From contig JAEOAD010000888.1 of NCBI GenBank assembly GCA_036365145.1, positions 3,885,501 to 3,949,500 of the forward strand: a DNA stretch of 64,000 bases, written 5' to 3'. The position numbers and the translations under genes are program-made. The notes under the pieces were generated by a model. That model saw nothing but the letters and a program-made list of their open reading frames with translations, did no database searches and was not told the DNA's origin. This document shows, one piece after another, positions 30,850-41,851 of this stretch. How positions within the stretch are numbered: the first letter of the stretch is position 1; each line of letters starts with the position of its first letter. Source of the DNA: Orientallactaga sibirica. Taxonomy: Eukaryota; Chordata; Mammalia; Rodentia; Dipodidae.

Positions 30850-31001
30850 CATGGGTTGGGCATGGTGAAGCACTCCTTTAATCCCAGCACTCTGGAAGCA
30901 GAAGTAGAAGGATCACTGTGAGTTTGAGGTCAGCCTAGGACTACAGTGAGCTCCAGGTCAGTCTGGGCTCTAGCGAGACCCTACCGGGAAAAACAAAAAC
31001 A
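30850..31001 (+). mobile_element. B1 SINE, older
   Basis: Diverged head and cctaggactacagtgag body. Confidence 0.8.
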
Positions 31002-31207
31002 GGGGCTGGAGAGATGACTTAGTGGTTAAGGTGTTTGCCTGCAAAGCCAAAGGATCTGGTTTGACTCTCCAGGACCCATGTTAGCCAGATGCACAAGGGG
31101 GCATATGCATCTGGAGTTCGTTTGCAGTGGCTGGAGGCTCTGTCACGCCCATTCTCTCCCTCTCTTTCTCTCTCAAATAAATAAATAAATAAAATATTAA
31201 AGAAATT
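31002..31207 (+). mobile_element. B2-like SINE, short form
   Basis: Stacked on the preceding B1 tail. Confidence 0.87.
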
Positions 31208-31381
31208 TTTTTGTTTGTTTTTTGTTTTTTTGTTTTTGTTTTTCAAGGTAGGGTCTCACTCTGGCTCAGGCTGACCTGGAATTCGCTATGTAGTCTCAGA
31301 ATGGCCTTGAACTCATGGCGATCCTCCTACCTCTGCCTCCCGAGTGCTGGGATTAAAGGTATGTACCATCATGCCCAGTTT
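31208..31381 (-). mobile_element. B1 SINE
   Basis: Reverse copy facing the SINE tail before it. Confidence 0.87.
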
Positions 31382-31410
31382 AAAAAAAATTAAAAAAAAA
31401 AAAAAAAAAA

Positions 31411-31545
31411 AAGCCGGGTGTGGTGACGCATGCCTTTAATCCCAGCACTCGGGAGGCAGAGGTAGGAGGATCACCATGAGTTCAAGGCCACCCTGAGACA
31501 TCTCTCCAAAATAAATAATAAAAATAATAAAATTTTTAAAAAAAA
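31411..31545 (+). mobile_element. B1 5' half fused to a SINE tail
   Basis: B1 to ccctgagac, then catctctccaaaataaata, which looks like the 3' end of a B2-like SINE; a deletion fusion. Confidence 0.7.
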
Positions 31546-31612
31546 ACATTCTATGGATAGAAACAATAAAAATCAATAATGTTGGAAGAAAAAAGTGATA
31601 AATACAAAATTG

Positions 31613-31771
31613 ATTTTTTTGTTTGTTTGTTTGTTTTTTGAGGTACGGTCTCACTCTGGTCCAAGCTGACTTGGAATTTACTATGTAGTCTCAGGGTGGC
31701 CTCGACCTCTCAGCGACCCTACCTCTGCCTCCAGAGTGCTGGGATTAAAGGCCTGTGCCACCACGCCCGGC
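31613..31771 (-). mobile_element. B1 SINE
   Basis: acaaaattgatttttt flanks both sides. Confidence 0.9.
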
Positions 31772-31804
31772 TACAAAATTGATTTTTTAAAAACACATGT
31801 TCAA

Positions 31805-31950
31805 CCAGGCGTGGTGGTGCATGTCCCAGCACTCGGGTGGCAGAGGTAGGAGGATCACTGTGAGTTCAAGGCCACCTGAGACTACATAGTGAATCCAGGT
31901 CAGCCTGAGCTAGAGTGAGACCCTATCTTGAAAAAACAAAAAGAAAAAAG
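31805..31950 (+). mobile_element. B1 SINE
   Basis: Small deletion before cccagcactcggg. Confidence 0.86.
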
Positions 31951-32430
31951 AGTTAATAAGTCATATGATTTTTTTTTTTAGAAAATTTTGAAAGCTTTAA
32001 TATCATGAGTATTAGCGATAAAGAGTAAGGGCATCATACCTTTTATTCCTGATAGGGAGTTAGCTACGGACTGCTCCACAGAAACAGGAAAGCCAACTTG
32101 CCTGCTCTGGCAAGACTAGAACTTACATCTGGTTTAGTCACAGCCAAGATGAAGGAAGGCAAGAACACCTTGGTAACAACAACTTCGTGTGTCTTTCCTA
32201 AAGCATGTGTATAAGCCTCTTAGCTTCTTCCTTGTGTGAGGAAGATTTTGCAAGTTTACCCACCTCCTACCCAGCCAGGGTAGTACTAATAATTCCAGGC
32301 ATAAAATAAGTGGACACATAGAGGACAAAATATCTATATACCCCTGTAACTTGATCAATGCATAACTTACAGTCTTATAATTATACAAAGAAGTTCAATT
32401 CTCACTGTGTAATATTCAAAAAAGTAAGTT
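31951..32430. other. Single-copy or ancient repeat sequence
   Basis: No family recognised; no supported frame. Confidence 0.35.
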
Positions 32431-33002
32431 CCAGACCAAAATGGTTTCACTAGGAAATTTTAATGGATATTTAAATACCAGTGCAAAATTTACATAGCCA
32501 CTTCCAGGCAACAGAAAACACTATTTTTTAGGTCATTGCAAGTTGAATTATGAGGTCAAGATCATTCTGTGTACTAGTCAGATTTCTCAAAAAAAAAAAA
32601 AAAAAAAAAAAAGGTTAAATTTTATAAGTAACCTGTTAAGGACTTAGTGTGGGAATTGACTCACATGATTTGAAGGCAGAGCAGCCTCACCATACACTGT
32701 TGCAGAATGGAGAACCATAGACCATGCGTGTAATTCAAGTGCAGAGGTCTAGATTACAATCTCTGACACCGGAGTGTGAGAGAAACGATGCCCAACCTCA
32801 GGGTGCATCAGAAGCTGCCTTGCCTTCTCTTGTTTGTTTCATTAAAACCCTCACTGAATGGGAGGGTTCCCACATATAATGGACTGTTATTTTATTTACT
32901 CTCCCAATGCAAATGCTAAATAAATTCAAAAATATCTTCAAAAATGCACTGTGATTTTTTATCTCTTTAAGATGACACGTGAAATTAACTATCACAAATC
33001 AA

Positions 33003-33248
33003 TACTGAAGCCAAGGGGAAAGAAAGAAAAGAAGAAAGGAAGGAAGGAAAGAAGGAAGGAAGGAAGGGAGGGAGGGAGGGAGGGAGGGAGGGAGGGAGGG
33101 AAGAAGGAAGGAAGGAAAGAAGGAAGGAGGGAAAGAAGGAAGGAGGGAAAGAAGGAAGGAGGGAAAGAAGGAAGGAGGGAAAGAAGAGAGGGAGGGAAGG
33201 AGGGAAAGAGGAATGAGAGAGAGGGAAGGAGGGAAAGAAGGAAGGATT
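33003..33248. repeat. Purine-only (GGAA/GGGA)n repeat
   Basis: About 245 bases almost entirely A and G, mixing ggaa, ggga and gaaa units. The apparent Lys/Glu/Gly/Arg protein across it is an artefact. Confidence 0.95.
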
Positions 33249-33463
33249 AAAAAGGAAATAAAGGAAGGATATAAAATAATTTATGAATGTGTAAAAAGTT
33301 TCAATGAAGGAATAGAAAAATATCCATCCATGCCATAAACAAGACTGATCTCAAAAGGTTGAAATTCATTTTTTAAATTATTCGAGTCCCTATTAAAAAT
33401 AGTATAATCTACATGACTTTATCAATCAATTCCAAAGAGAACTTAAAATGTTTCACCATCCAC

Positions 33464-33690
33464 AGGGCTGTAGAGATCGCTTAATGGTTAAGGAACTTAC
33501 CTGCCAAGCCAATGGACCCAAGTTCAATTTCCCTGGACCCATGTAAGCCAGAAGAATAGGGTGATGCATGCATGTGATGTTTATTTATGGTGGCTGGAGG
33601 CTCTGACATGCCTGTTCTCTCTCTATCTGCCTGAGTTTCTCTCTCTCTCTATCCTTCTTTCTCCCCATCTCTCTCACATAAGGAAAAATA
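33464..33690 (+). mobile_element. B2-like SINE, short form
   Basis: Diverged copy; long CT-rich 3' part. Confidence 0.83.
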
Positions 33691-33796
33691 AAAAATCACC
33701 ATCAACTAATGATAAAACCCCTCATCAGATACAAAGGGACAAGTCTTCAAACTAATAAATGGTGTGGGCATATGTATAAATAATCTAGTTCTTTTT

Positions 33797-34089
33797 TTAA
33801 AAACTTTTTATTTTTTACTTTTTATTTTTATTTTTTTTTGGAGAGAGACACAGAGAGAGAGACAGAGAGGGAGAGGAAGATAGAGATGGGCACGCCAGCA
33901 GTGTCTCAGCTGCTGCGAACAAAATCCAGATGCGTGCGCCCCCTTGTGGTCAAGTGTGGCATTGCGCCCTTGCATCACTTTGAATCTGGCTAAACTTGGG
34001 ACCTGGAGATTGGAACCGCCGGAGATTGGAACCAGTGTTCTTAGGCTTAGGAGGCAGGCGCCTTAACCCCTAAGCCATCTCTCCAGCCC
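33797..34089 (-). mobile_element. B2-like SINE, long form, duplicated B box
   Basis: ataatctagttctt on both sides (33779, 34091). ggagattggaacc is present twice (34005-34017, 34021-34033). Confidence 0.9.
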
Positions 34090-34620
34090 GATAATCTAGT
34101 TCTTAATGAAGAATGACTGAATGGCTTCACCGAGTGTCACTTAAGGAAGATGGTACACTCTCATCACTCCTGCTCACCTGAGGGAAATAAAGCAGGATTA
34201 ACAGATAAAATATGTGCCAATTCTAAAGAAGCACTGTAATTGTCTTTACTGACAGGAGATGTGAGTGCTTATGTAAAACAACCAAGGAATCTATAAAAAA
34301 AAAAAATCATAAAACCAATAAGTAAGTTTGGCACATATTCAGGATACAAGGTTAGTGCACAGAACTCAATTGTACATCTACATAGGAGAAATAAGTTTCT
34401 AATCAGTACTAATCAGGATTATTTATTAACACTCCAAAAGAAATGGAATAACAGTATCTTTCCAACGATACATCTACGGGAACTGTTATTCTGAAAAACT
34501 CACAAAATGCTGATAAAATAAATCACAGAAGATCTATGCAATTACAGAGACCTTCAGAGTCCATGATTTAAGTAAATCCCTCTCAAGGTGATATTGGCAA
34601 TTATAATCAGAATCCCACCA

Positions 34621-35110
34621 GCAAGATTGTTGTACAGTTAAGACAAGCACTTTGTACATTTAATAGGGGCAAGTGAGGCATTCTGAATAACAAAATGAGC
34701 TTTCCAAAGGAGAATTAATTTGAGGGCTTTGTTTGCCCAATATTAGGACTTCCTGCAAAGCTATTATAATCCATCCAGGGTGGTGCTGGTGGACGCTGGA
34801 CATGAGATCAATAGAAGAGATGAGAGTCCAGAAAGACTCACACTGATAGGGCTGAGAGTTCTCTGGCAAACTGACAAAAGCATTGCATGGGGAGTAGGTG
34901 GATGTTCCAAATAACATTTTAGAGAAAGATAGACATCCACTTACAAAGACAGAAAATGATAACCACACTCAATTTCACTCCTTAGGAAAGAATTTACTCA
35001 AAATGGGTTTTTAAATTAACAGTAAAAGGGTTTACCATTTAGATAAGATTAAAAAGAAAAAAAAAACTATAGACTTAATTCTGACTTGAGAAGTAATATG
35101 TTATCTAAAC
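34621..35110. other. Unassigned, probably old repeat
   Basis: No recognisable family or frame. Confidence 0.35.
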
Positions 35111-35114
35111 ATAA

Positions 35115-35297
35115 GAACCGGAACGGGAGAGCAGCTCAGTAGTAAAAGGCACTTGCTTGCAAAGCCTGCTGGCCTGAGTTCAATCCCCAGATCTATACCA
35201 AGCCAGATTGATGGTGGCACATGCATCTGAAGTTCTTTGCAATAGCAAGAGGCCCTGGAATGCCCATTCTCTTGCTCTCTCTCTCATAAATAAGTAA
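35115..35297 (+). mobile_element. B2-like SINE, older subtype
   Basis: ggagagcagctcagtag head; gcaatagcaagaggccc body like the copy at 26679. Confidence 0.78.
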
Positions 35298-35339
35298 AAC
35301 TATTTAAAATAAATATTATTATTTATTATTATTATTATT

Positions 35340-35492
35340 ATTTTTGGTTTTTCGAGGTCGGGTCTCACTCTAGCTCAGGCTGGCCTGGAATTTACTCTGT
35401 ACTCTCAGGGTGGCCTTGAACTCACGGCAATCCTCCTATCTCTGCCTCACCTCCTGAGTATTGGGATTAAAGTCGTGTGCCACCACACCCAG
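35340..35492 (-). mobile_element. B1 SINE
   Basis: Reverse copy preceded by a (TTA)n stretch. Confidence 0.86.
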
Positions 35493-35494
35493 CC

Positions 35495-35699
35495 AATTTT
35501 TTTTTTTCTTTGCAAGCAAAGAGAGAGAGAGAGAGAGAAAGAATGGACATGCCAGAGCCTCTAGCCACTGCAAACAAACTCCAGATGCATGTGTCACTTT
35601 ACACATCTAGCTTTATGTGGGTACTGGGGAATCAAGTCAGGTTTATTAGGCTTTGCAGGCAAGCACCTGAACCACTGAACTGAACTATCTCTCCAGCAC
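35495..35699 (-). mobile_element. B2-like SINE
   Basis: Reverse copy with gaactgaac duplication near its head. Confidence 0.84.
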
Positions 35700-35796
35700 C
35701 CCCCCACCCCCAACTATTCTTAATGGTACAATAATGGTGGATATATGTCATTAAATCTATAGCAAAACACACAGGAATCCTATTTATTTTATTTTT

Positions 35797-35949
35797 ATTT
35801 ATTTTTAGTTTTTCAAGGTAGTATCTCACTCTAGCCCAGGCTGTCCTGGTATTCACTATGTAGTCTCAGGGTGGCCTTGAACTCATGGCGATCCTCCTAC
35901 CTCTGCCTCCCAAGTGCTGGAATTAAAGGCTTGTGCCACCATGCCCAGC
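35797..35949 (-). mobile_element. B1 SINE
   Basis: caggaatcctaattt-like words flank it (35772, 35950). Confidence 0.86.
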
Positions 35950-36002
35950 AGGAATCTTAATTTAAACTGTGTGTGCTGGCTGATAATGATATGTAAGGAT
36001 AT

Positions 36003-36176
36003 TTTTTTCTTTGTTTTTGTTGTTGTTTTTTGTTTTGTTTTTTCGAGGTAGTGTCTTGCTCTAGCCCAGGCTGACCTGGAATTCACTATGCAGTCTCAGG
36101 GTGGCCTTGAACTCACAGCAATCCTCCTACCTCTACCTCCCGAGTGCTGGGATTAAAGATGTGTGCCACCACCCCT
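36003..36176 (-). mobile_element. B1 SINE
   Basis: Reverse, full length; followed by (CTT)n at 36178-36200. Confidence 0.86.
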
Positions 36177-36396
36177 GCTTCTTCTTCTTCTTCTTCTTCT
36201 TTTTTTTTTTTTTTGTTAATATTTATTTTATTTGAGAGAGGTAGAAAGAAAGCAGATAGACAGAGTGAGGATGGGCACATCAGGAGCTCCTACCACTACA
36301 AATGACCTCCACATTCATGGGCCAGTCAGTGTGTCTGGCTTTATGTGAATACTAGGGAATTGACACAGGCCATCAGCCTTTATAAGCAAGCATCTT

Positions 36397-36750
36397 TTTT
36401 TGTTGTTGTTTGTTTGTTGTACAAAGTGGGGTCTCACTCTGGCCCAGGCTGACCTGAAGATCACTATGTAATCTCAAGGGTGGCCTCCAACTCATGGCGA
36501 TTCTTATACCTCTGTCTCCCTAATGCTGGGATTAAAACATGCACCACCATTCAGCCGGGCGTGATGGCGCATGTCTTTAATCCCAGCACTCGGGAGGCAG
36601 AGGTAGGAGGATCACTATGAGTTCAAGGCCAGCCTGAGAATACAGAGTGAATTCCAGGTCAACCTGGGCTAAAGTGAGACCTTACCTCAAAAAAATTAAA
36701 AAAAAAAAAAATAATAAAAAAAAAGACATGCACCATCAAGCCTGTCTTGC
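36397..36750 (-). mobile_element. B1 SINE split by a B1
   Basis: Reverse B1 to 36553; its head (catgcaccatcaagcctg) resumes after the inner + strand copy. Confidence 0.8.
36555..36726 (+). mobile_element. B1 SINE inside a reverse B1
   Basis: aaacatgcaccaccat / agacatgcaccatca flank it; creates a long inverted repeat. Confidence 0.85.
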
Positions 36751-36890
36751 AAGCAAGCATCTTTAACTAATGAGCCAACCCAGGATGGATCTTTTCATTG
36801 TAATAGATGGACACATCTTGTGGGGGATAATGATATGATATTATGGTAAGGTTTTGTGTTTAGGGAATAGGAGAGAAGGAGATATATGGG

Positions 36891-36961
36891 CACTCAGTTA
36901 TGTTGTGAACCTAAAATTATGTTATGTTGTTTTCACTCAGTTATGTTGTGAACCTAAAATT
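36891..36961. repeat. Short direct duplication, 28 bp apart by 15 bp
   Basis: The block from cactcagttatgttg to acctaaaatt occurs at 36891-36918 and 36934-36961. Confidence 0.85.
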
Positions 36962-36965
36962 GTTC

Positions 36966-37124
36966 TAAACTGGGCGTGATGGCACACACCTTTAATCCCA
37001 GCAGTTGAGAGGCAGAGGTAGAAGGATCGCCCTGAGTTCGAGGCCACCCTAAGACTCCATAGTGAATTACAGGTCAGCCTGGGCTAGAGTGAGCCCCTAC
37101 CTTGAAACCCCCCCAAAAAAAAAA
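36966..37124 (+). mobile_element. B1 SINE
   Basis: Full length with C-interrupted tail. Confidence 0.86.
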
Positions 37125-37145
37125 GCTCTAAAAAATACAGTATAG

Positions 37146-37298
37146 GGCTGGAGAGATGGCTTAGCAGTTAAACGCTTGCCTGTGAAGCTTAAGGACCCCG
37201 GTTCGAGGCTCGATTCTCCAGGACCCATGTAAGCCAGATGCACAAGGTGGCACACGCATCTGGAGTTCGTTTGCAGTGGCTGAAGGCCCTGGCATGCC

Positions 37299-37336
<38 letters not shown>

Positions 37337-37398
37337 CTGCCTATTTCTGTATCTCTTTCAAATAAATAAATAATAAAATATATTAAAAAATAAAATAA
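37146..37398 (+). mobile_element. B2-like SINE, short form, extended B box
   Basis: ggttcgaggctcgattctcc and a (CT)n block of about 14 units. aaaaaatacagtata is duplicated on both sides. Confidence 0.89.
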
Positions 37399-37413
37399 AA
37401 ATAAAAAATACAG

Positions 37414-37712
37414 TATAAACTGGGCGTGGGGGTGCACATCTTTTTGTTTTTGTTTTTCAAGGTAGGGTCTCACTCTAGTCCAGGCTAACCTGGAATTCTC
37501 AAACTCACAGCAATCCTCCTACCTCTGCTTCCCAAGTACTGTGATTAAAGGCGTGTGCCACAACGCCCTGCAAGGGTGCAAATTTTTAATCCTAGCACTT
37601 GGGTGGCAGAGGTAGAATCACCATGAATTGGAGGTTAACCTGAGACAACAGAATGAATTCTGGGTTAGAATGAAACCCTACCTCAAAAAAATAAAAATAA
37701 AAAATAAAAACA
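37414..37712 (+). mobile_element. B1 SINE split by a reverse B1
   Basis: Head 37414-37438; body from 37573. gggtgcaca / gggtgcaaa at the junctions. Confidence 0.8.
37439..37572 (-). mobile_element. B1 SINE, internally deleted
   Basis: Reverse copy; the left breakpoint of the tandem duplication lies within it (near 37526). Confidence 0.82.
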
Positions 37713-37714
37713 TC

Positions 37715-37850
37715 AGGACGTGGTGGCGCACACCTTTAATCTAAGTACTGGGGAGGCAGAGGTGGGAGAATTGCCACGAGTTCGAGGCCACCCTGAGACT
37801 ACATAGTGAATTCCCTACATCAAAAAAACAAAACAAAAACAGATAAGTAA
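37715..37850 (+). mobile_element. B1 SINE
   Basis: Within the left duplication unit; 3' part shortened. Confidence 0.8.
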
Positions 37851-37920
37851 AGTATAGGCAGGTGTGGAGGTGCATACCTGTAATTCTAGTACTTGAGAGG
37901 TCCTAAAAATAAACTTATTT

Positions 37921-38086
37921 TTTATTTCTTTTTAAAAATATTTTATTTATTTGCAAGGACACACACAGAATGGGCATGCCAGGGCATCTATAGCCATTGC
38001 AAATGCCCTCCAGATACATGCACCACTTTGTGCATCCATCAAACCCTGGTTGTTACGCTTTTGCAAGTGCCTTCATTGCTAAGCCC
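37921..38086 (-). mobile_element. B2-like SINE, shortened
   Basis: Reverse copy (left unit). Confidence 0.82.
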
Positions 38087-38247
38087 TTTTTTTGTTTTGT
38101 TTTTCGAGTTAGGGTTTCACTCACTCTAGCTCAGGCTGACCTGGAATTGATTATGTAGTCTCAGGGTGGCCTCCAACTCACAGTGATCCTCCTACCTATG
38201 CCTCCTGAGTGCTGGGATTAAAGGCATGCACCACCATGTCCAGCTCC
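38087..38247 (-). mobile_element. B1 SINE
   Basis: Reverse copy (left unit). Confidence 0.86.
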
Positions 38248-38253
38248 ATTTTT

Positions 38254-38460
38254 TGTTTCTTGAGAAAGGATCTTCCCATGTAGTCCTGTCTGACCTGGAA
38301 CTTGCTATATAGACCCAGCTGGCCTTAAACTTTCAGTAATCCTCCTCTGCCTCCCAATTCCTGGGTGGCCTGGAACTCACTGTGTAGACCAGGCTGGCCT
38401 TGAACTTGCTTCGATTCTCCTCTCTGCCTCCAGAGTGCTGGTATTACCAAGTGTGTGCCA
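38254..38460 (-). mobile_element. Older, murine-like B1 pair
   Basis: Two partial reverse B1s containing tgtagaccaggctggcc, a form close to the general rodent B1 consensus rather than the local young type. Confidence 0.72.
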
Positions 38461-38643
38461 CCATACTTTATTTATTTATTGGAGAGAAAGAATGGGTGAG
38501 CAAGAGCCTCCAGCCAGTGCAAATGAACTCCAGACACATGCACCATCTTGTGCATCTGGTTTACCTGAGTACTGGGGAACTGAACCTGAGACCTAAGGTT
38601 TCACAGGCAAGTGTTTTAAATGCTAAGCCATCTCTCTAGCTCC
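38461..38643 (-). mobile_element. B2-like SINE
   Basis: Reverse copy (left unit). Confidence 0.83.
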
Positions 38644-38656
38644 TTCCTTCCTTCTT

Positions 38657-38711
38657 TTTTTGTTTCATTTTGTTTTTCGAGGTAGGGTCTCACTTTAGCT
38701 CAGGCTGTCCT
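38657..38711 (-). mobile_element. B1 SINE cut at the duplication junction
   Basis: Stops at caggctgtcctg, where the second unit begins; the full version is at 39842. Confidence 0.85.
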
Positions 38712-39895
38712 GCTTCCCAAGTACTGTGATTAAAGGCGTGTGCCACAACAGCCCTGCAAGGGTGCAAATTTTTAATCCTAGCACTTGGGTGGCAGAGGTA
38801 GAATCACCATGAATTGGAGGTTAACCTGAGACAACAGAATGAATTCTGGGTTAGAATGAAACCCTACCTCAAAAAAATAAAAATAAAAATAAAAACATCA
38901 GGGACGTGGTGGCGCACACCTTTAATCTAAGTACTGGGAGGCAGAGGTGGGAGAATTGCCACGAGTTGAGGCCACCCTGAGACTACATAGTGAATTCCCT
39001 ACATCAAAAAAACAAAACAAAAACAGATAAGTAAAGTATAGGCAGGTGTGGAGGTGCATACCTGTAATTCTAGTACTTGAGAGGTCCTAAAAATAAACTT
39101 ATTTTTTATTTCTTTTTAAAAATATTTTATTTATTTGCAAGGACACACACAGAATGGGCATGCCAGGGCATCTATAGCCATTGCAAATGCCCTCCAGATA
39201 CATGCACCACTTTGTGCATCCATCAAACCCTGGTTGTTACGCTTTTGCAAGTGCCTTCATTGCTAAGCCCTTTTTTTGTTTTGTTTTTCGAGTTAGGGTT
39301 TCACTCACTCTAGCTCAGGCTGACCTGGAATTGATTATGTAGTCTCAGGGTGGCCTCCAACTCACAGTGATCCTCCTACCTATGCCTCCTGAGTGCTGGG
39401 ATTAAAGGCATGCACCACCATGTCCAGCTCCATTTTTTTGTTTCTTGAGAAAGGATCTTCCCATGTAGTCCTGTCTGACCTGGAACTTGCTATATAGACC
39501 CAGCTGGCCTTAAACTTTCAGTAATCCTCCTCTGCCTCCCAATTCCTGGGTGGCCTGGAACTCACTGTGTAGACCAGGCTGGCCTTGAACTTGCTTCGAT
39601 TCTCCTCTCTGCCTCCAGAGTGCTGGTATTACCAAGTGTGTGCCACCACACTTTATTTATTTATTGGAGAGAAAGAATGGGTGAGCAAGAGCCTCCAGCC
39701 AGTGCAAATGAACTCCAGACACATGCACCATCTTGTGCATCTGGTTTACCTGAGTACTGGGGAACTGAACCTGAGACCTAAGGTTTCACAGGCAAGTGTT
39801 TTAAATGCTAAGCCATCTCTCTAGCTCCTTCCTTCCTTCTTTTTTTGTTTCATTTTGTTTTTCGAGGTAGGGTCTCACTTTAGCTCAGGCTGTCT
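38712..39895 (+). repeat. Tandem duplication, right unit
   Basis: Second copy in direct orientation. Contained elements, in order: B1 + (38758-38893), B1 + (38898-39030), B2-like - (39105-39271), B1 - (39272-39431), older B1 pair - (39438-39645), B2-like - (39646-39828). Junction at 38710-38713 shares only ctg between the parental B1 breakpoints. Confidence 0.93.
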
Positions 39896-39969
39896 TGGAA
39901 TTCACTATGTAGCCTCAGGGTGGCCTCCAACTCACAGTGATCCTCTTACCTCTGCCTCCCAAGTGCTGG
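39842..39969 (-). mobile_element. B1 SINE
   Basis: Reverse copy missing its extreme head. Confidence 0.84.
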
Positions 39970-39975
39970 CCTATT

Positions 39976-40191
39976 ATTTTTTCTTTTAACATATTTTATT
40001 TATTTATTTATTTGAGAAAGAGGCAAAGAGAGAGAGAGGATGGGCACATCAGGGCCTCCAGCTTCTGCAAACGAACTTCAGATGCATGCACCCCCTTGTG
40101 CATCTGGTTTATGTGGGTCCTGGAGAATCGAACTGGGATCCTTTGGCTTTGCAGGCAAACGTCTTAACAGATAAGCCATCTCTTCAGCCCC
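39976..40191 (-). mobile_element. B2-like SINE, short form
   Basis: ctattatttt / ctattatttc flank it. Confidence 0.88.
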
Positions 40192-40209
40192 TATTATTTC
40201 TTTCTCTGT

Positions 40210-40212
40210 TCT

Positions 40213-40244
<32 letters not shown>

Positions 40245-40366
40245 GGTTTTGCGAGGTAGGGTCTCACTCTGGCCTGAAATTAACTATGTAGTCTCAGGGT
40301 GGCCTCAAACTCCTACCTCTGCCTCCCAAGTGCTGGGATTAAAGGCATGCGCCACCATGCCCGGCT
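40210..40366 (-). mobile_element. B1 SINE
   Basis: Reverse copy, internal deletion after actctggcc. Confidence 0.85.
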
Positions 40367-40379
40367 TCTTTCTCTTTTT

Positions 40380-40613
40380 TTTTTTTAAAAATATATTTTA
40401 TTTATTTATTTGCAAGACAGAGAGAGAGAGAGAGAGAGAAAAGAGAGTGAGAGAAAGAATGAATGGTCATGCCAGGGCCTCCAGCCACTGCAAGCAAACT
40501 CCAGATGCCTGGGCCACTGTGCATCTGCCTTTACATGGGTACTGGGGAATTGATCCTGGGTTGTTAGGCTTTTCAGGCAAGTGCCTTAACTGTTGATCTA
40601 TATCTCCAGCTCC
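40380..40613 (-). mobile_element. B2-like SINE
   Basis: Reverse copy. Confidence 0.85.
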
Positions 40614-40635
40614 AAATATTTTATTTATTTATTTG

Positions 40636-40760
40636 TATCACTTTAGCCCAGAATGACCTGGAACTAACTCTGTAGTCCCAGGCTGGCCTTGAACTCACAG
40701 CAGTTCTTCTACTTCAGCCTCCTGAGTGCTGGGATTAAAGATCTGCACCCCACATTTGGC
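40636..40760 (-). mobile_element. B1 SINE, older
   Basis: ctctgtagtcccaggctggcc type. Confidence 0.76.
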
Positions 40761-40762
40761 TT

Positions 40763-40918
40763 TATGTTTTTTGTTTTGTTTTGTTTTATTTTTGGCATTT
40801 TGAGGTAGGGTCTCATTCTAGCCCAGAATGACCTGGAATTCACTATGTAATCTCAGGCTGGCCTCCAATTTACAATGATCCTCCTACCTTTGCCTTCGGA
40901 GTGTTGGAATTAAAGGCT
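40763..40918 (-). mobile_element. B1 SINE
   Basis: Reverse copy lacking the last 20 bp of its head. Confidence 0.83.
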
Positions 40919-40920
40919 AT

Positions 40921-41143
40921 AATTTTTAATTAATTAATTAATTTATTTATTTATTTGAGAGACCAAGAGAGAAAGAGGCAGAGAGAAAAAGGGAGAGATT
41001 GGGCATGCCAGGGCCTCCAGCAACTGCAAACTAACTCCAGACGCATGCACTGCATTTGACTTATGTGGGTCCTGAGGAATCGAACCAAGGTCCTTTGGCT
41101 TTACAGGCAAACACCTTAATTGCTAAGCCATCACTCCAGCCCT
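40921..41143 (-). mobile_element. B2-like SINE, short form
   Basis: Reverse copy with (TTAA)n tail. Confidence 0.86.
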
Positions 41144-41169
41144 TATAATGGTTTTTATTTTTATTTTTA

Positions 41170-41335
41170 GATTTTTTTGTTGTTGTTGTTTTTGTTTTTC
41201 GAGGTAGAGTCTCATTCTAGCCCAGGCTGACCTGGAATTCACTATGTAGTCTCAGGGTGGCCTTGAACTCATGGTGATCCTCCTACCTCTGCCTCCCAAG
41301 TGCTAGGATTAAAGGAGTGCACTACCATGCCCGGC
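41170..41335 (-). mobile_element. B1 SINE
   Basis: taatggtttttatttt before, taatggtttttgtg after. Confidence 0.88.
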
Positions 41336-41340
41336 CTAAT

Positions 41341-41536
41341 GGTTTTTGTGTGTGTGTGGAAAGAGACACAGAGAGAGAGACAGAGAGAGAGAGGGAGAGG
41401 AAGACAGATAGAGATGGGCGCACCAGCAGCCTCTCAGCTGCTGTGGACAAAATCCAGATGCATGTGCCCCCTTGTGGTCAAGTGCAGCATTGCGCCCTTG
41501 TGTCACTTAACTGCTAAGCCATCTCTCCAGCCCCCT
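41341..41536 (-). mobile_element. B2-like SINE, long form, internally deleted
   Basis: Joins gtgtcactt to aactgctaagcc, losing the B-box region. Confidence 0.85.
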
Positions 41537-41683
41537 AATAGTTTTTAATTAATGTTTATGAACTGAGTACTTAGAACTCTGCTGTTAATTAAAAGAAATC
41601 CTGAGAGGGCATTTCTTTCCAAAACTGGGTTTTGCCATCTTTTGTACCCTCTGCTGTAAGGTACAATTGAGCCTCAAATAATG
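41537..41683. other. Unassigned sequence
   Basis: Short single-copy spacer. Confidence 0.35.
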
Positions 41684-41839
41684 CCTTTTTTTTTTTTTTT
41701 TTTTGAGGGAGGGTCTCACTCTGGCCCAGGCCAACCTGGAATTCACTATGTAGTCTCACAGTAGCCTCGAAGTCACAGCAATCACCCTACCTTTGCCTCC
41801 TGAGTGCTGGGATTAAAGGCATGCGCCACCATGCCTGGC
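41684..41839 (-). mobile_element. B1 SINE
   Basis: Reverse, full length. Confidence 0.87.
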
Positions 41840-41851
41840 ATACAAATATCT

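Larger units (their letters stand above)
32430..34650 (+). mobile_element. Ancient L1 ORF2 relic
   Basis: Diverged L1 text at about 32430-32520 (ccagaccaaaatggtttcac) and 34140-34620. Words such as gtacactctcatcactcctg, tttactgacagga and ggatacaaggttagtgcacag match the RT domain order of mammalian L1. No frame survives. Much older than the L1s at 1 and 48196. Interrupted by simple repeats and SINEs; the assignment of 32520-34130 is partial. Confidence 0.6.
36201..36780 (-). mobile_element. Older B2-like SINE split by two B1s
   Basis: Body 36215-36394; head remnant gcaagcatctttaactaatgag at 36750. aagcatctt is repeated at the break. Confidence 0.75.
37526..38711 (+). repeat. Tandem duplication, left unit
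   Basis: About 1,185 bp nearly identical to 38712-39895. It includes two + B1s, a reverse B2-like SINE, a reverse B1, an older reverse B1 pair and a second reverse B2-like SINE. The few differences seen are single-base changes and short run-length changes (for example acgccctgc versus acagccctgc). Confidence 0.93.

Noticed and set aside
32134..32388. 84-codon minus-strand frame
   Set aside because: AT-rich unassigned sequence; no splice or domain support.
33003..33250. Arg/Lys/Glu/Gly-rich 99-codon frame
   Set aside because: Translation of a purine-only simple repeat.
37893..39313. Pair of identical 78-codon frames as a duplicated gene
   Set aside because: Both are SINE translations inside the 1.18-kb tandem duplication.
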